Shown: piece after piece, positions 9,080 through 18,349 of the stretch
Position numbering within the stretch: position 1 is the first letter of the stretch
Layout of the letters: every line of letters begins with the position of its first letter
Origin: an uncultured Paraglaciecola sp.
GTDB taxonomy: Bacteria > Pseudomonadota > Gammaproteobacteria > Enterobacterales > Alteromonadaceae
Length of the DNA: 64,000 nt
NCBI RefSeq assembly: GCF_937123705.1
Contig: NZ_CAKZKO010000200.1
Coordinates: forward strand, 1-64,000
Direction of reading: 5' to 3'
Translations under genes and position numbers: made by a program
Notes under the pieces: model-generated
Told to the model about the DNA's origin: nothing
The model's input: the letters and a program-made list of their open reading frames with translations, nothing else
The model's database searches: none

Positions 9080-9979
9080 ATGAAAATTGAGTCTAACTCT
9101 CCATCTATTACAAATAATGTGACATCTACGCCACCCCAAAAAGACATGGCCGGTGTAAACACATCTAAAACCCAATCTAAAAATAAATTAAGCAGACATT
9201 CCACTCAAAAACGCATTACCTTTTGGTTCTCCCAAGCAGGAATACAACAAAGTAACCGCACCCAAGAAACCACCAGCTTAGATGACAAAGTTAGACGTAA
9301 GAAAGCGCTATTAGCCGAACGCAAAATAAGCAACCTTCAAAATATTCTTGGTAGGGCTTTAGATTTTTGCCTAGATGACGGCAATACAGAAGAATTAGAT
9401 CCCGATTGGTTTTTTAGTTTTGTAAAAATGGCCGAGGAAATATATTCTCCCGCCATGCAAGAGCTTTGGGGCAAAATTTTTGCAGTTGAAACAGCGAGGC
9501 CTGGCAGCTTTTCCTTAAAGACTCTAGGTTTATTAAAACAACTAACCCAAAAGGATGCGCAAATTTTTCGTAATGCGGTTAATTTAACGAGCAGACGTAA
9601 GGGAGAGTCATCGCCTAAAATTTTACTAGGATATTATCAAAAAACCAGTATCTGGTCTTTTTTCAGCTCCCATAAAGAGCACAGACTTAACCTTGCAGAG
9701 TTTGGTTTAGGATACCCAGATATATTGTCGTTGATGGATTTAGGCTTAATTCACCAAAGCGAGATTGAGTCTGGCGAACTGCCTGTCAATATTTCCACTG
9801 AATGGCGCTGTGCAGGACAGTCACTAGGTTTATCAGCAAAACGTAATGGCACCACAATGGTTTATTATAAGTTCACCACTACAGGAGCTGAATTGTGTAA
9901 ATTGGTGACACAAAAGCGACAAGACACTTATGTAAAGTCGCTTAGGGCCATATTAGACAATACTTTTGATATTCTCTAA
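9080..9979 (+). CDS. TIGR03899-like conserved protein of unknown function
   Basis: This 299-residue soluble protein has a basic, Ser/Thr/Asn-rich N-terminus of about 60 residues. A conserved block follows: LDPDWFFSFVKMAEEIYSP, then MQELWGKIFAVE and PGSFSLKTLGLLK. The block resembles TIGR03899 and the related DUF2806 group as I remember them. No catalytic motif is recognised. It is a single gene, divergent from the c-di-GMP protein across about 210 bp of A+T-rich DNA and convergent with cysH. Function unknown. Confidence 0.75.
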   Translation: MKIESNSPSITNNVTSTPPQKDMAGVNTSKTQSKNKLSRHSTQKRITFWFSQAGIQQSNRTQETTSLDDKVRRKKALLAERKISNLQNILGRALDFCLDDGNTEELDPDWFFSFVKMAEEIYSPAMQELWGKIFAVETARPGSFSLKTLGLLKQLTQKDAQIFRNAVNLTSRRKGESSPKILLGYYQKTSIWSFFSSHKEHRLNLAEFGLGYPDILSLMDLGLIHQSEIESGELPVNISTEWRCAGQSLGLSAKRNGTTMVYYKFTTTGAELCKLVTQKRQDTYVKSLRAILDNTFDIL

Positions 9980-10009
9980 ATAGTCTTATAAACGCTGCTG
10001 CCAACGTCG

Positions 10010-10759
10010 CTAGATACCATCTCCAAATTCATGCAGACCACACTCTCTTTTCAACCCAAAGAACCGAGTATCTTGTTCATTCATGCCTTCTTCTAATGAA
10101 CGAGTACTATGCCAGTCTCCAATTGAGACATAACCTTGCTCCCATAGCGGGTGATAAGGCAAATCATGTTGTTTCAAATACATATGTACGTCTTTGTTCG
10201 ACCAATCAATAATGGGGTAAATTTTGTATTGATTCTGTAACTTCTGCACCACAGGCAAGCTTTCTCGCATATCCGACTGACTACGACGTAACCCTGCAAA
10301 CCAGCTTTTTACTTGTAATTCCTGCAACGCTTGTTGCATCGGAGCAACTTTGTTAAGGGCGTTGTACTTTTCAATACCTTCAACACCCTGCTGCCACATT
10401 TTTCCCAATCGCGCTTCTTGCCAAGCAGCAGATAGTTCGGAGCGATACACTTTAAGGTTTAGGTTTAGGCGCTGCGTTAAGGAATCTACAAACTGATAGG
10501 TTTCAGGAAACAAGTAGCCAGTATCTGTCAAAACCACTGGGATATCAGGGTACTGCTGAGTCACCATATGCAACATCACAGCGGCTTGCGCACCAAAGCT
10601 CGATGACAGCATAAAATTTTGCGGCAAATGTTGTAACGCCCACTCAACACGTTGCATAGCCGACTGGTCCTCAAGCCACAGATTAGTTTGTTGTAATTCA
10701 TCGCCAGAAATTTTCATATCAACAAAATCGACAACATTAGATTGAATAGCTTGGGTCAT
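10010..10759 (-). CDS. cysH: Phosphoadenosine phosphosulfate (PAPS) reductase
   Basis: CysH reduces PAPS to sulfite with thioredoxin or glutaredoxin as donor, upstream of sulfite reductase. The protein shows the PAPS-binding [13 protein letters not shown] loop, [14 protein letters not shown] and the C-terminal catalytic KRECGLH. The single Cys and absence of a CC...CXXC set indicate a PAPS rather than an Fe-S APS reductase. The track start (10783) is TTG; ATG at 10759 is preferred because AAGGAT lies upstream at good spacing. It overlaps the end of cysI by 23 nt and is last in the cysJIH operon. Confidence 0.95.
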   Translation of the reverse strand: MTQAIQSNVVDFVDMKISGDELQQTNLWLEDQSAMQRVEWALQHLPQNFMLSSSFGAQAAVMLHMVTQQYPDIPVVLTDTGYLFPETYQFVDSLTQRLNLNLKVYRSELSAAWQEARLGKMWQQGVEGIEKYNALNKVAPMQQALQELQVKSWFAGLRRSQSDMRESLPVVQKLQNQYKIYPIIDWSNKDVHMYLKQHDLPYHPLWEQGYVSIGDWHSTRSLEEGMNEQDTRFFGLKRECGLHEFGDGI

Positions 10760-12467
10760 CGTAAAAATCCTTAGCTGAGTCAATAACGGGTTTAACTACT
10801 GCAACTCTGATAAGAAAGTCACCAAAAGCTTCTTCTGAATCACGCTCTTTAGACCAGCGGCCTATTAAGCCATCCAACTCCTTCATAATTTCTTTCTCAT
10901 CGATATTTTCACGGTACATTCTAGGAATACGTGTACCCTGACGGTCGCCTCCTAAATGCAAATTATATTTGCCTGGGCCTTTACCAACTAAACCCACTTC
11001 CGCCAGCATAGAGCGGCCACACCCATTGGGGCAACCTGTCACCCGATAAATAATACTTTCATCTGGTATACCGTGTTTAGTCAGAATGGCTTCGATTTGT
11101 GACACCGCATCGGGTAAATAGCGCTCGGCTTCAGCCATAGCTAATGGACAAGTAGGCAAGGCCACACATGCCATAGAATCTTTACGTTGCAGGCTAACAT
11201 CATCGGCCATTAAACCGTGCTGGCGTGCCAGCTGTTCAATTTGTGCTTTTTGTTCTTTAGGTACACCCGCAATTATCATATTTTGATTGGCGGTAAGGCG
11301 AAAATCACCAGTATGAATTTTGGCAATTTCAGCGCACCCGGTTTTAAGAGTTTTGCCTGGGTAATCTAAAATTCGGCCATTTTCGATAAATAGGGTTAAA
11401 TGATGTTTACCATCCACACCTTCAACCCAACCGATACGATCCCCTCTTGAGGTAAATTCATAAGGACGACTTGTCTCAAAAGTAGCGCCTGAGCGTTTTT
11501 CTACTTCGGCTTTGAAATTTTCAACACCTACACGCTCTAACGTGTACTTAGTCTTAGCGTTTTTACGATTGACTCTATTTCCCCAATCTCTTTGGGTAGA
11601 CACAACAGCTCCTGCCACAGCTAAGGTATGTTCAAGGGCAATAAAACCAAAGTCGTCCGCTTTACGAGGAAAAGTTGCGGTATCACCATGAGTCATGGCT
11701 AAACCACCGCCCACTAGCACGTTAAAACCAATTAACTTACCGTTTTCGGAAATTGCTACAAAGTTTAAATCGTTGGCATGTACATCTACATCGTTTTGCG
11801 GCGGAATAACCACAGTAGTTTTAAACTTACGAGGTAGGTAGGTGTTCCCTAAAATGGGTTCATGATCTGTGGTTTCGGTTTTTTCGCCATCAAGCCAAAT
11901 TTCAGCGTAGGCACGGGTTTTTGGCAGCAAGTGCTCACTGATTTTTTTGGCCCATTGGTATGCTTCTTGATGCACCTCTGATTCAACTGGATTTGAGGTA
12001 CAGAGTACATTACGGTTTACATCACCCGCAGTGGCAATAGAATCAATGCCCACTTGATTGAGCATTTGATGCATAGGCTTAACATTAGGTTTTAGCACCC
12101 CATGAAATTGAAAGGTTTGCCTAGTGGTTAAACGAATACTGCCATAAATACTTTTTTGCTGAGCAAACTTGTCGATGGCAAGCCATTGCTTTGGCGTGAT
12201 AATACCTCCAGGTAAACGCGCTCTAAGCATCACGTTTTGTAGCGGTTCAAGCTTTTGCTTGGCACGTTCGGCGCGGATATCCCTGTCATCTTGCTGATAC
12301 ATGCCATGAAAACGGATTAGCTGGAAGTTGTCGCCAACAAATGCCCCGGTTAGATCATCCGTTAAGTTTTCGGCAATGCTGCCCCGTAAAAAATTGCTTT
12401 GCTCTTTTAAACGCTCGTTATCGGCTAACTTACCTGTAACTACGAATTTCTTGTTGTCTTCACTCAT
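10737..12467 (-). CDS. cysI: Assimilatory sulfite reductase (NADPH) hemoprotein beta subunit
   Basis: CysI carries siroheme and a 4Fe-4S cluster and performs the six-electron reduction of sulfite to sulfide with electrons from CysJ. The 576-residue length is typical. The cluster ligands are visible as [20 protein letters not shown] and [12 protein letters not shown]. The ferredoxin-like repeat [12 protein letters not shown] and the substrate-site arginines ([13 protein letters not shown]) are also present. The ATG shares one base with the cysJ stop (TAATG), giving translational coupling. Confidence 0.97.
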   Translation of the reverse strand: MSEDNKKFVVTGKLADNERLKEQSNFLRGSIAENLTDDLTGAFVGDNFQLIRFHGMYQQDDRDIRAERAKQKLEPLQNVMLRARLPGGIITPKQWLAIDKFAQQKSIYGSIRLTTRQTFQFHGVLKPNVKPMHQMLNQVGIDSIATAGDVNRNVLCTSNPVESEVHQEAYQWAKKISEHLLPKTRAYAEIWLDGEKTETTDHEPILGNTYLPRKFKTTVVIPPQNDVDVHANDLNFVAISENGKLIGFNVLVGGGLAMTHGDTATFPRKADDFGFIALEHTLAVAGAVVSTQRDWGNRVNRKNAKTKYTLERVGVENFKAEVEKRSGATFETSRPYEFTSRGDRIGWVEGVDGKHHLTLFIENGRILDYPGKTLKTGCAEIAKIHTGDFRLTANQNMIIAGVPKEQKAQIEQLARQHGLMADDVSLQRKDSMACVALPTCPLAMAEAERYLPDAVSQIEAILTKHGIPDESIIYRVTGCPNGCGRSMLAEVGLVGKGPGKYNLHLGGDRQGTRIPRMYRENIDEKEIMKELDGLIGRWSKERDSEEAFGDFLIRVAVVKPVIDSAKDFYDDPSYSI

Positions 12468-14275
12468 TAGTAAACGTCCTTTTGATAACGTTTTGCTCGG
12501 CGTAAATCAGAAATATACTGTTCTGCCTGCTCTGTGGTTTTAGCACCATGTTCAATCACAATTTGCACTAAAGCATCTTGCACATCTTTGGCCATGTGAT
12601 TGGCGTCGCCACACACGTAAATGTGCGCGCCCTGCTCAAGCCATTGATATAATTCTTGGCCTTGTTCGAGCATACGATCTTGCACATAGATTTTTTGCTC
12701 TTGATCTCGTGAGAATGCCAAGCTAATTTTGTTAACGACTCCATCTTTAACAAAACGCTGCCACTCGGTTTGATACAAGAAGTCTTGAGTATAATTAGGA
12801 TTGCCAAAAAATAGCCAATTCTCGCCACTAGCTTCTTCTGCTTCTCGTTGCTGCATAAACGCCCTAAAAGGCGCAATACCTGTGCCTGGGCCAATCATGA
12901 TAACAGGTGCATTGTCATCATCGGGCAAACGGAAATTGTCGTTAGACTCCACAAATACATTGACTTCTCCTCCTTCCTCTAAACGAGAAGATAAGAAGCT
13001 TGATGCACCACCTTGGTGGCCATAACCATGCGCATTGTATTCAACTAAGGCCACGGTTAAATGCACTTCGTCTTCCACCTCTGCTTGACTAGAAGCTATT
13101 GAATATAGCCTCGGTGTCATACTTCTTAAGCTAGACACGAGTTGCTGAGCGGTGATTTTCGCAGGGAACTGGCGCACAATATCGATGATTTGACGCTGAG
13201 CCAAAAACTCCCGTAATACTGATTTATCATCCAGCAGTGCATTAAGTTCAACGCTATCGGCGCTCTGAGCGTACTGGCTCACAAAAGTAGGGTAACTTTG
13301 AGTGAGCTCCAATTTGTTCACTAAGATCTCACTTAACGCATAATCCTCGCCTAACCAGGTTACTATTGCATCACTGTCTAAACCAAGCTCGCTAATAAGC
13401 GCATCAACTAGTGCGACATCATTTTTAAACCAAACACCTAAAGCATCTCCGGGACGGTATTGAATACCGGAGTCTTCTAAGGATATTTCTATATGACGAA
13501 TATCTTTTACCGAATCTCGACCAGTGATTTTTTGGCTTTCAAGTAAAGTGGCGCAGTAAGGAGATTTTTTAGTGTATTGACTGCCCGTTTCTGGTTCAGC
13601 ACTGATACCTAAAGAAGGCGCCACTGATTGCGAACTTTTTGTCCCGAGCTCGTCTTTTACCTGATGAGTGACGGTTTCAAACCAAGTGGATACGTCGGCA
13701 TCGTAATCTACATCACAATCAACACGATCAGTAATAGGTGTTGCCCCTAAATCTTGCAGGCGTTTGTCAAAGTCTTTTGCTGTTTGGCAAAAATATTCGT
13801 AACTTGAATCACCCAAACCCAATACCGAAAACTTCAGGTCGTTGAGTTTAGGTGCTTTTTTACTGACCAAAAAGCTATGTAAAGCCACCGCATCGTCTGG
13901 TGCTTCACCTTCACCATGAGTACTAACAATAACCACAATATGGCTTTCTGTTTTCAACTGCTTTTGTTTGTAGTCGGCCATACTGGCTATTTTAGCCGGC
14001 ACATTGAGGGCATCTAACTTAGCTTTGTATTCTAGGGCAACAGATTTGGCGTTTCCGGTTTGCGAACCATACAAAATAGTCAATGACTTAGCAGCGTGAT
14101 GGCTTAATTGTGGCGCTGCCGCAGGTTGCCCTGTTTGCGCTAATCCTGCTAAATAGCCACTTAGCCAAGTGAGTTGTTGTGGGTTAAGTGCGGCCGTGGC
14201 CTGATTAATTTGAGACCACTGGTTTTCATTTAAACCTGCGGCAAGCCCTGTGGCTTGATTTTTTACTGATGACAT
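12467..14275 (-). CDS. cysJ: Sulfite reductase (NADPH) flavoprotein alpha subunit
   Basis: CysJ transfers electrons from NADPH via FAD and FMN to CysI. This 602-residue protein has an FMN flavodoxin domain ([14 protein letters not shown], about 68; [18 protein letters not shown]), an FAD domain with RLYSIASS, a [17 protein letters not shown] segment and a C-terminal NADPH domain ending RYQKDVY. It is the first gene of cysJIH. There is no good Shine-Dalgarno before its ATG; instead the arm of an inverted repeat ends 4 nt upstream. Confidence 0.97.
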   Translation of the reverse strand: MSSVKNQATGLAAGLNENQWSQINQATAALNPQQLTWLSGYLAGLAQTGQPAAAPQLSHHAAKSLTILYGSQTGNAKSVALEYKAKLDALNVPAKIASMADYKQKQLKTESHIVVIVSTHGEGEAPDDAVALHSFLVSKKAPKLNDLKFSVLGLGDSSYEYFCQTAKDFDKRLQDLGATPITDRVDCDVDYDADVSTWFETVTHQVKDELGTKSSQSVAPSLGISAEPETGSQYTKKSPYCATLLESQKITGRDSVKDIRHIEISLEDSGIQYRPGDALGVWFKNDVALVDALISELGLDSDAIVTWLGEDYALSEILVNKLELTQSYPTFVSQYAQSADSVELNALLDDKSVLREFLAQRQIIDIVRQFPAKITAQQLVSSLRSMTPRLYSIASSQAEVEDEVHLTVALVEYNAHGYGHQGGASSFLSSRLEEGGEVNVFVESNDNFRLPDDDNAPVIMIGPGTGIAPFRAFMQQREAEEASGENWLFFGNPNYTQDFLYQTEWQRFVKDGVVNKISLAFSRDQEQKIYVQDRMLEQGQELYQWLEQGAHIYVCGDANHMAKDVQDALVQIVIEHGAKTTEQAEQYISDLRRAKRYQKDVY

Positions 14276-14279
14276 AGAA

Positions 14280-14316
14280 TCGCTAACCGTTATTAATACA
14301 ACTATAGGTTAGCGAC
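14280..14316 (-). promoter_or_regulatory. Inverted repeat in the cysJ upstream region
   Basis: A perfect 9-bp inverted repeat TCGCTAACC...GGTTAGCGA is separated by 19 nt and ends 4 nt before the cysJ ATG. A possible -10 (TATAGT) lies in the spacer. It could be an operator for a dimeric regulator, or an RNA stem that covers the translation start. CysB-type sites are not usually perfect palindromes, so CysB is not assumed. Confidence 0.55.
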
Positions 14317-14342
14317 ATAACTTCATAACTGGAAAGAATAAA

Positions 14343-14369
14343 AACTAATTTTTTATAACTAAATTAGTT
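14343..14369 (-). terminator. A+T-rich intrinsic terminator of the envelope operon
   Basis: The stem AACTAATTT/AAATTAGTT with a 9-nt loop is followed on the minus strand by TTTATTCTTT. It lies 4 nt after the stop of the outer-membrane barrel gene and before the cysJ promoter region, separating the two operons. The weak A-T stem lowers confidence. Confidence 0.6.
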
Positions 14370-14373
14370 CACA

Positions 14374-15150
14374 CTAAAAATGAACTTCTATTCCTGCGAA
14401 AGGCCCTTTAAATTCAAGATCAGAATAAATATTATTGAGTTCTTTTATATCACCAATATCTTCAAGTTCTACTGCCACAACGCGATAACCCACCTGAAAC
14501 GTGACATCTAATGCCAAATTTTCCATCAGACTGTAAGTGATCACAGCCTGATAATCTGACACTGTATTGTCATCAATACTTAAATAACTGCCTTCTACAT
14601 AAGCGCCAAACCCCGTAAAAGGCACACCTAACGCAACACGGGAATATAACATAGGCACTGCACCCGAAAATTCTTCTCGCCCTACTCTGCTGGGGTCGTC
14701 TTCACTTGTGACTAAAAACTCACCCTCAATGTATTTTGCATTAATACCAAAATCGAAGCTTACTAAATCATTGTCAAATAATTCGTAATACAAAATAATG
14801 TCGGTGGCAGTGAGTTGTACGTCAGTTGAAACAGTAGTGCTAAGAGAAAACAACTCATCCCCAAAAGTAAAATTAGTATCTAAGGTCACATCACCTAAGG
14901 TATCCATCTCTGTGCGTTGCAGTTTAATATTTGGAATAACAGGCACCGGATGCTCAAAAGCGATATAAATATTAGATTTAGCCTCATCTTCAAAGTTAAA
15001 GTTTCCATTATTACCATCTTCCGAAAATCCACCGCTAGTTTGCATATTCCAGCCTTGTGCGCCGGCGTATAAACCAAGCAAAGTATCAGCTTGGCTACTT
15101 ACACTAGTAAGTAAGGCGAGCAAGCTAAAAGACAACACAGTTTTCTTCAT
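14374..15150 (-). CDS. TIGR04219-type outer membrane beta-barrel protein
   Basis: This 258-residue protein has an N-terminal signal peptide (cut after SSQA). The rest shows alternating hydrophobic/polar strands and ends in the aromatic C-terminal signature GPFAGIEVHF used by the Bam machinery. The pattern LLGLYAGAQGWNMQTSGGF and FEHPVPVIPNIKLQ fits the TIGR04219 family. It would sit in the outer membrane; role unknown. It is last in a three-gene operon with DUF2333 (3-nt gap) and a PCu(A)C copper chaperone. Confidence 0.85.
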   Translation of the reverse strand: MKKTVLSFSLLALLTSVSSQADTLLGLYAGAQGWNMQTSGGFSEDGNNGNFNFEDEAKSNIYIAFEHPVPVIPNIKLQRTEMDTLGDVTLDTNFTFGDELFSLSTTVSTDVQLTATDIILYYELFDNDLVSFDFGINAKYIEGEFLVTSEDDPSRVGREEFSGAVPMLYSRVALGVPFTGFGAYVEGSYLSIDDNTVSDYQAVITYSLMENLALDVTFQVGYRVVAVELEDIGDIKELNNIYSDLEFKGPFAGIEVHF

Positions 15151-15153
15151 AAT

Positions 15154-16146
15154 TTATCCTTGATTTAGCAATTCACTCAGCTCAATGAGAGCTGCGTTTG
15201 CACGAGAAATATAGTTAGCCATGACCAATGAATGATTGGCTAAGGTGCCAAAACCGCTGCCATTTAAGATCATCGGACTCCAAAGTGACTCTTGGGTGGC
15301 TTCGAGTTCACGAATAATTTGTTGCAAACTGACTCGCGCATTTTTCTTTTCGAGTACATCGGCAAAATCCACTTCGACCGCTTTTAAGAAATGTAGTAAG
15401 GCCCAACTGGCGCCTCGAGCTTCATAAAAGTTGTCGTCTAACTGCCACCAGCTAGCTTTCTCAAGCAGGCGGCTTGCGGTTGGCGTTGATTGAATAGCTT
15501 GCGCGTCACCTGCCAAGCTGGTGTCGATACGCTCTTGGCCAACACTAGCACTGAGGCGTTGAGACAAACTGCCTAAACGTTTCTCTATTTGTTTCAGCCA
15601 ATCCCGCAAATTATCTGCTCTTGCATAGAATTGCCCTTGTTGTTGGCTACTGTCAGACAAACTGCTTCTATAGGCATACAAATTATCTATACCTTCTTGA
15701 TACTTGGACTCGGCAGAAGGCAGCAACCAGCTTAAACTATCGATGTTAAATTGCGGTTGAGCCTTAGTTAAAAAGGGGTTTTCTAATGATTGGCTTTGAG
15801 AGCGGCTAAAGTCTTGACGCATTGCCAACGCTAAATCCCGAGTCATTTCTAACGCACCAAACTCCCAACTAGGCATATTATCCATCATCACACTTGGAGG
15901 TAACACATCATTTGACAGATAACCGCCAGACTTATTTAGCAACGATTCAGCCACTGTTATCAAACTCGTGGTGATAGTGTAACCCGCTACAACAGTTTCG
16001 TTTCTGTGACTCGCTTGCTGCTGCGCCAGCAGTTCGGGTTCGAATAAATCGGGCTCACTACTCCAAAATATCGACAAAACCCATAACAAAAAAATAAGCA
16101 ACGCAGTTGCACTTAGAAGCCATTTTGGAGCGAAATAACGTTTCAT
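15154..16146 (-). CDS. DUF2333 family inner-membrane protein
   Basis: This 330-residue protein has one N-terminal membrane segment (about 10-30, LLSATALLIFLLWVLSIFW) and a long, mostly helical domain likely in the periplasm. The sequence fits DUF2333: ETVVAGYTITTSLITVAESLLNKSGGYLSND, PSWEFGALEMTRDLALAMRQDFSRSQSQS. Function is not established. It is sandwiched between the copper chaperone (8-nt gap) and the barrel gene (3-nt gap), so co-expression is likely. Confidence 0.88.
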   Translation of the reverse strand: MKRYFAPKWLLSATALLIFLLWVLSIFWSSEPDLFEPELLAQQQASHRNETVVAGYTITTSLITVAESLLNKSGGYLSNDVLPPSVMMDNMPSWEFGALEMTRDLALAMRQDFSRSQSQSLENPFLTKAQPQFNIDSLSWLLPSAESKYQEGIDNLYAYRSSLSDSSQQQGQFYARADNLRDWLKQIEKRLGSLSQRLSASVGQERIDTSLAGDAQAIQSTPTASRLLEKASWWQLDDNFYEARGASWALLHFLKAVEVDFADVLEKKNARVSLQQIIRELEATQESLWSPMILNGSGFGTLANHSLVMANYISRANAALIELSELLNQG

Positions 16147-16154
16147 GTTGTTTC

Positions 16155-16586
16155 CTAATGATGTGAGTGGGCAGCTGGCCTAGCGACGTTAGCGATAACA
16201 TCAATAACTTTACCTTCTTTAGTCTGGAGACTAATGGTTAGTGACTGCCCTGCTTGTAATGGATGGGTTAAGCCGAATAGCATAATGTGCAGACCGCCTG
16301 GTGCAAACTGTACCTTTTTACCCGATTCAATGACGACTTCGGACTGTTGTTGCATAGACATCATATTATTCACCATTACATGATTATGTATCTCTGCCTT
16401 AGTGGCAAAACCCGCCGTAGCACCAATCAAAGTCAGCTTTTTATCCGAACTGTTTTGCAATGAAAAATATGCCGCTGTATTTGGCACACCAGGTGGCAAT
16501 AACCTAATTGTTGCGTCAGTAATCGCTACTTCAGCATTAAGCATAAAAGTAACCAAACTTGATAACAAAACAATCAATCGCAGCAT
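16155..16586 (-). CDS. PCu(A)C-type periplasmic copper chaperone
   Basis: The family binds Cu(I) in the periplasm and delivers it, typically toward cytochrome c oxidase. The 143-residue precursor has a signal peptide (about 1-18). Copper-ligand residues fit the family pattern: HNHVMVNNMMSM, then PGGLHIMLFGL about 25 residues later. The His-rich C-terminus (AAHSHH) could add metal binding. It is first gene of the operon. No oxidase assembly gene is nearby, so the recipient is uncertain. Confidence 0.9.
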   Translation of the reverse strand: MLRLIVLLSSLVTFMLNAEVAITDATIRLLPPGVPNTAAYFSLQNSSDKKLTLIGATAGFATKAEIHNHVMVNNMMSMQQQSEVVIESGKKVQFAPGGLHIMLFGLTHPLQAGQSLTISLQTKEGKVIDVIANVARPAAHSHH

Positions 16587-16747
16587 AAATGACCTATCAA
16601 ATAAAAAATATACTGGCGATTATTCAGCAATTCCAATTAACTTGCCAACCATAAAAGTTAAAAGTTTGTCCTAGATCTCTAATTTTACCATTAATTCAGC
16701 TATAGATAAGTTCGCTCATAAACATTTTTCAATATGCACCTGGTTGC

Positions 16748-17092
16748 TTATCTGGATACCCTATACCTAGGTGTTTGTTTATCTCGAACCAATAAAAAAA
16801 TGACTAAGGTGAATAGGATCACTGGCCAAAATACACTTAGCCCAGCAACAAACAAACCAATGCCACCAGCAATAAGGGCAAATACTATGGCGGCAACTAT
16901 GCTAAAGGCGATAACAAAACCCACCACAACCAATACTGCCACTATAACGGTTAGCGCAATGATTGAGGTTATGGGCTCGAAGTGATGGTCAGCAAAGTTT
17001 AACTGCAAATCCAACCACTGAGAAGATAGATGACCAAGGCTGTATGTCAAAACAATCGCGATGAGCACAGCCAAAATAATATTTTTTAACAT
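16748..17092 (-). CDS. Small hydrophobic membrane protein in the psp operon
   Basis: This 114-residue protein has an N-terminal membrane segment or uncleaved signal (about 3-25), a short polar loop (QLNFADHHFEP), two further hydrophobic stretches (about 42-80 and 82-103), and a basic tail RDKQTPRYRVSR. It is third behind pspA and the short pspC, with 26 nt to the preceding gene. It does not look like PspB (no leucine zipper) and is not convincingly PspD. The operon position suggests an envelope-stress role. Confidence 0.7.
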   Translation of the reverse strand: MLKNIILAVLIAIVLTYSLGHLSSQWLDLQLNFADHHFEPITSIIALTVIVAVLVVVGFVIAFSIVAAIVFALIAGGIGLFVAGLSVFWPVILFTLVIFLLVRDKQTPRYRVSR

Positions 17093-17118
17093 AACCTATC
17101 CTTAATATCCCACTACTA

Positions 17119-17319
17119 CTATCGGCTAGGTAGTAGTAGTGTGGCGGTAATATATGCAATCGCCGTAACCGTTGGCAGTGTAATCAAACACACCACAGCT
17201 GCTATGCGAACAGCCAGCCTAGGCACGCTCCAGTGCCTAGCTAGGCCAGCGCACACACCTGTTACTTTGCGATGAGCTGAGTCTTTATATAACCTGTTTA
17301 CTTCGATATAACGTCTCAT
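17119..17319 (-). CDS. pspC: Short PspC-domain envelope stress protein
   Basis: This 66-residue protein consists of the PspC domain only: LYKDSAHRKVTGVCAGLARHW followed by one membrane segment (VRIAAVVCLITLPTVTAIAYITATLLLP). The E. coli protein is about 119 residues and has a C-terminal periplasmic leucine-zipper region that is absent here. It lies between pspA and a hydrophobic protein gene. In the family it signals membrane damage to PspA. A good GGAGATAAAC site precedes ATG. Confidence 0.85.
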   Translation of the reverse strand: MRRYIEVNRLYKDSAHRKVTGVCAGLARHWSVPRLAVRIAAVVCLITLPTVTAIAYITATLLLPSR

Positions 17320-17355
17320 GTTTATCTCCTACAACTTGATGATTAAAACTAACAA

Positions 17356-18015
17356 CTAAGCCACTTTTTTACGTAAAGCCGCTAACTCTTGTTCAATTTG
17401 GCTTTCCGCTTCTAGTGCATCAAATTGTGCGTTTAGTCCATGGGATTCTTCTACCAAGTCATAAGCATCAACTTGTGATTCTAGATCGTCGATGCGACGT
17501 TCATATTGCTCAAAACGAATGATCGCATCATCAATTTTGACTGAATGAACCTTATTTTTTGCGGTCATTCTTACCGCCACTGAACGCTCTCTAACCACTA
17601 AAGATTTTTGTTTGGCTCTTGCTTCAACAAGTTTGTCCTGCAATTTACCCATATCACTCTGAATCTTTGTGAGTGACTCATCAATAACACTTTGCTCTTC
17701 AACTAAGGCTGAGAGACTTTGCTGACTATGATGTTTTTCTACTAATGCCGCTCTAGCTAAGTCTTCACGATTCTTTTCAACTGCTAAGGTCGCTTTTGAT
17801 TGCCATGCAGCGATTTGTTGTTGCAGTTTGCTTACTTGACGTTGCAGCTGCTTTTTTTCAGCAAGGTTAGTAGCAGCAACCGAGCGAAGCTCAACTAAGG
17901 TTTCTTCCATTTCCTGAATCAGTAACTTGATAACTTTCGCCGGGTCTTCAGCCTTATCTAAGATGGCGTTGATGTTGGCTTGTACTATGTCTGACATTCT
18001 TGAAAACATACCCAT
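17356..18015 (-). CDS. pspA: Phage shock protein A, membrane-protecting ESCRT-III-like protein
   Basis: PspA is a peripheral inner-membrane protein that oligomerises on damaged membranes and, with PspF, controls the response. The 219-residue length and helical coiled-coil pattern are typical (MGMFSRMSDIVQANINAILDKAEDPAKVI at the N-terminus, then long charged heptads). It heads the operon pspA-pspC-membrane protein. No pspF lies upstream, which differs from enterobacteria, but a sigma-54-like promoter does. Confidence 0.95.
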   Translation of the reverse strand: MGMFSRMSDIVQANINAILDKAEDPAKVIKLLIQEMEETLVELRSVAATNLAEKKQLQRQVSKLQQQIAAWQSKATLAVEKNREDLARAALVEKHHSQQSLSALVEEQSVIDESLTKIQSDMGKLQDKLVEARAKQKSLVVRERSVAVRMTAKNKVHSVKIDDAIIRFEQYERRIDDLESQVDAYDLVEESHGLNAQFDALEAESQIEQELAALRKKVA

Positions 18016-18078
18016 TTTGATTTCTCCAATAATTGTAATAAATGTTTCGCTGAACTATTCCAGCACTACTAGACTTAT

Positions 18079-18095
18079 TACAAGTGTTATGCCAA
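18079..18095 (-). promoter_or_regulatory. Sigma-54 (-24/-12) promoter candidate for pspA
   Basis: The minus strand reads TTGGCATAACACTTGTA, close to the consensus TTGGCACG-N4-TTGCA. GG and the -12 dinucleotide are 10 nt apart; GT replaces GC at -12. The start would fall about 50 nt before the pspA ATG. E. coli psp is sigma-54 dependent, which supports the reading. The rest of the 18016-18349 gap shows no gene, only this site and the terminator at 18290. Confidence 0.62.
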
Positions 18096-18289
18096 CTTAA
18101 ACAAACACCTAACACATTGTTTTATATAGATATTATTTTATAGCCAAAGTTAACAGCTGCTGTGAACTTGGTTTAAACATAATAATTTAGTCAAATAGAC
18201 TAAGTGATTAGTGAAAATCACAACCAACAAATTGGCGAAGTGATATTGATGAGAGATGAATAATAAGAACGGATAGGTAAAGTAAATAA

Positions 18290-18318
18290 AGGAGCAGTTG
18301 TTTTTAAATACTGCTCCT
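18290..18318 (-). terminator. Intrinsic terminator of the S9 peptidase gene
   Basis: The stem AGGAGCAGT/ACTGCTCCT with an 11-nt loop is followed on the minus strand by TTATTTACTTT. It lies 32 nt after the peptidase stop. Confidence 0.7.
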
Positions 18319-18349
18319 CCGTCACTTTGACTACTTGTGTGTTGTAAAT

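Noticed and set aside
12568-12894. 108-residue minus-strand ORF within cysJ in another frame
   Set aside because: It lies within the conserved NADPH domain of cysJ and has no independent start signals.
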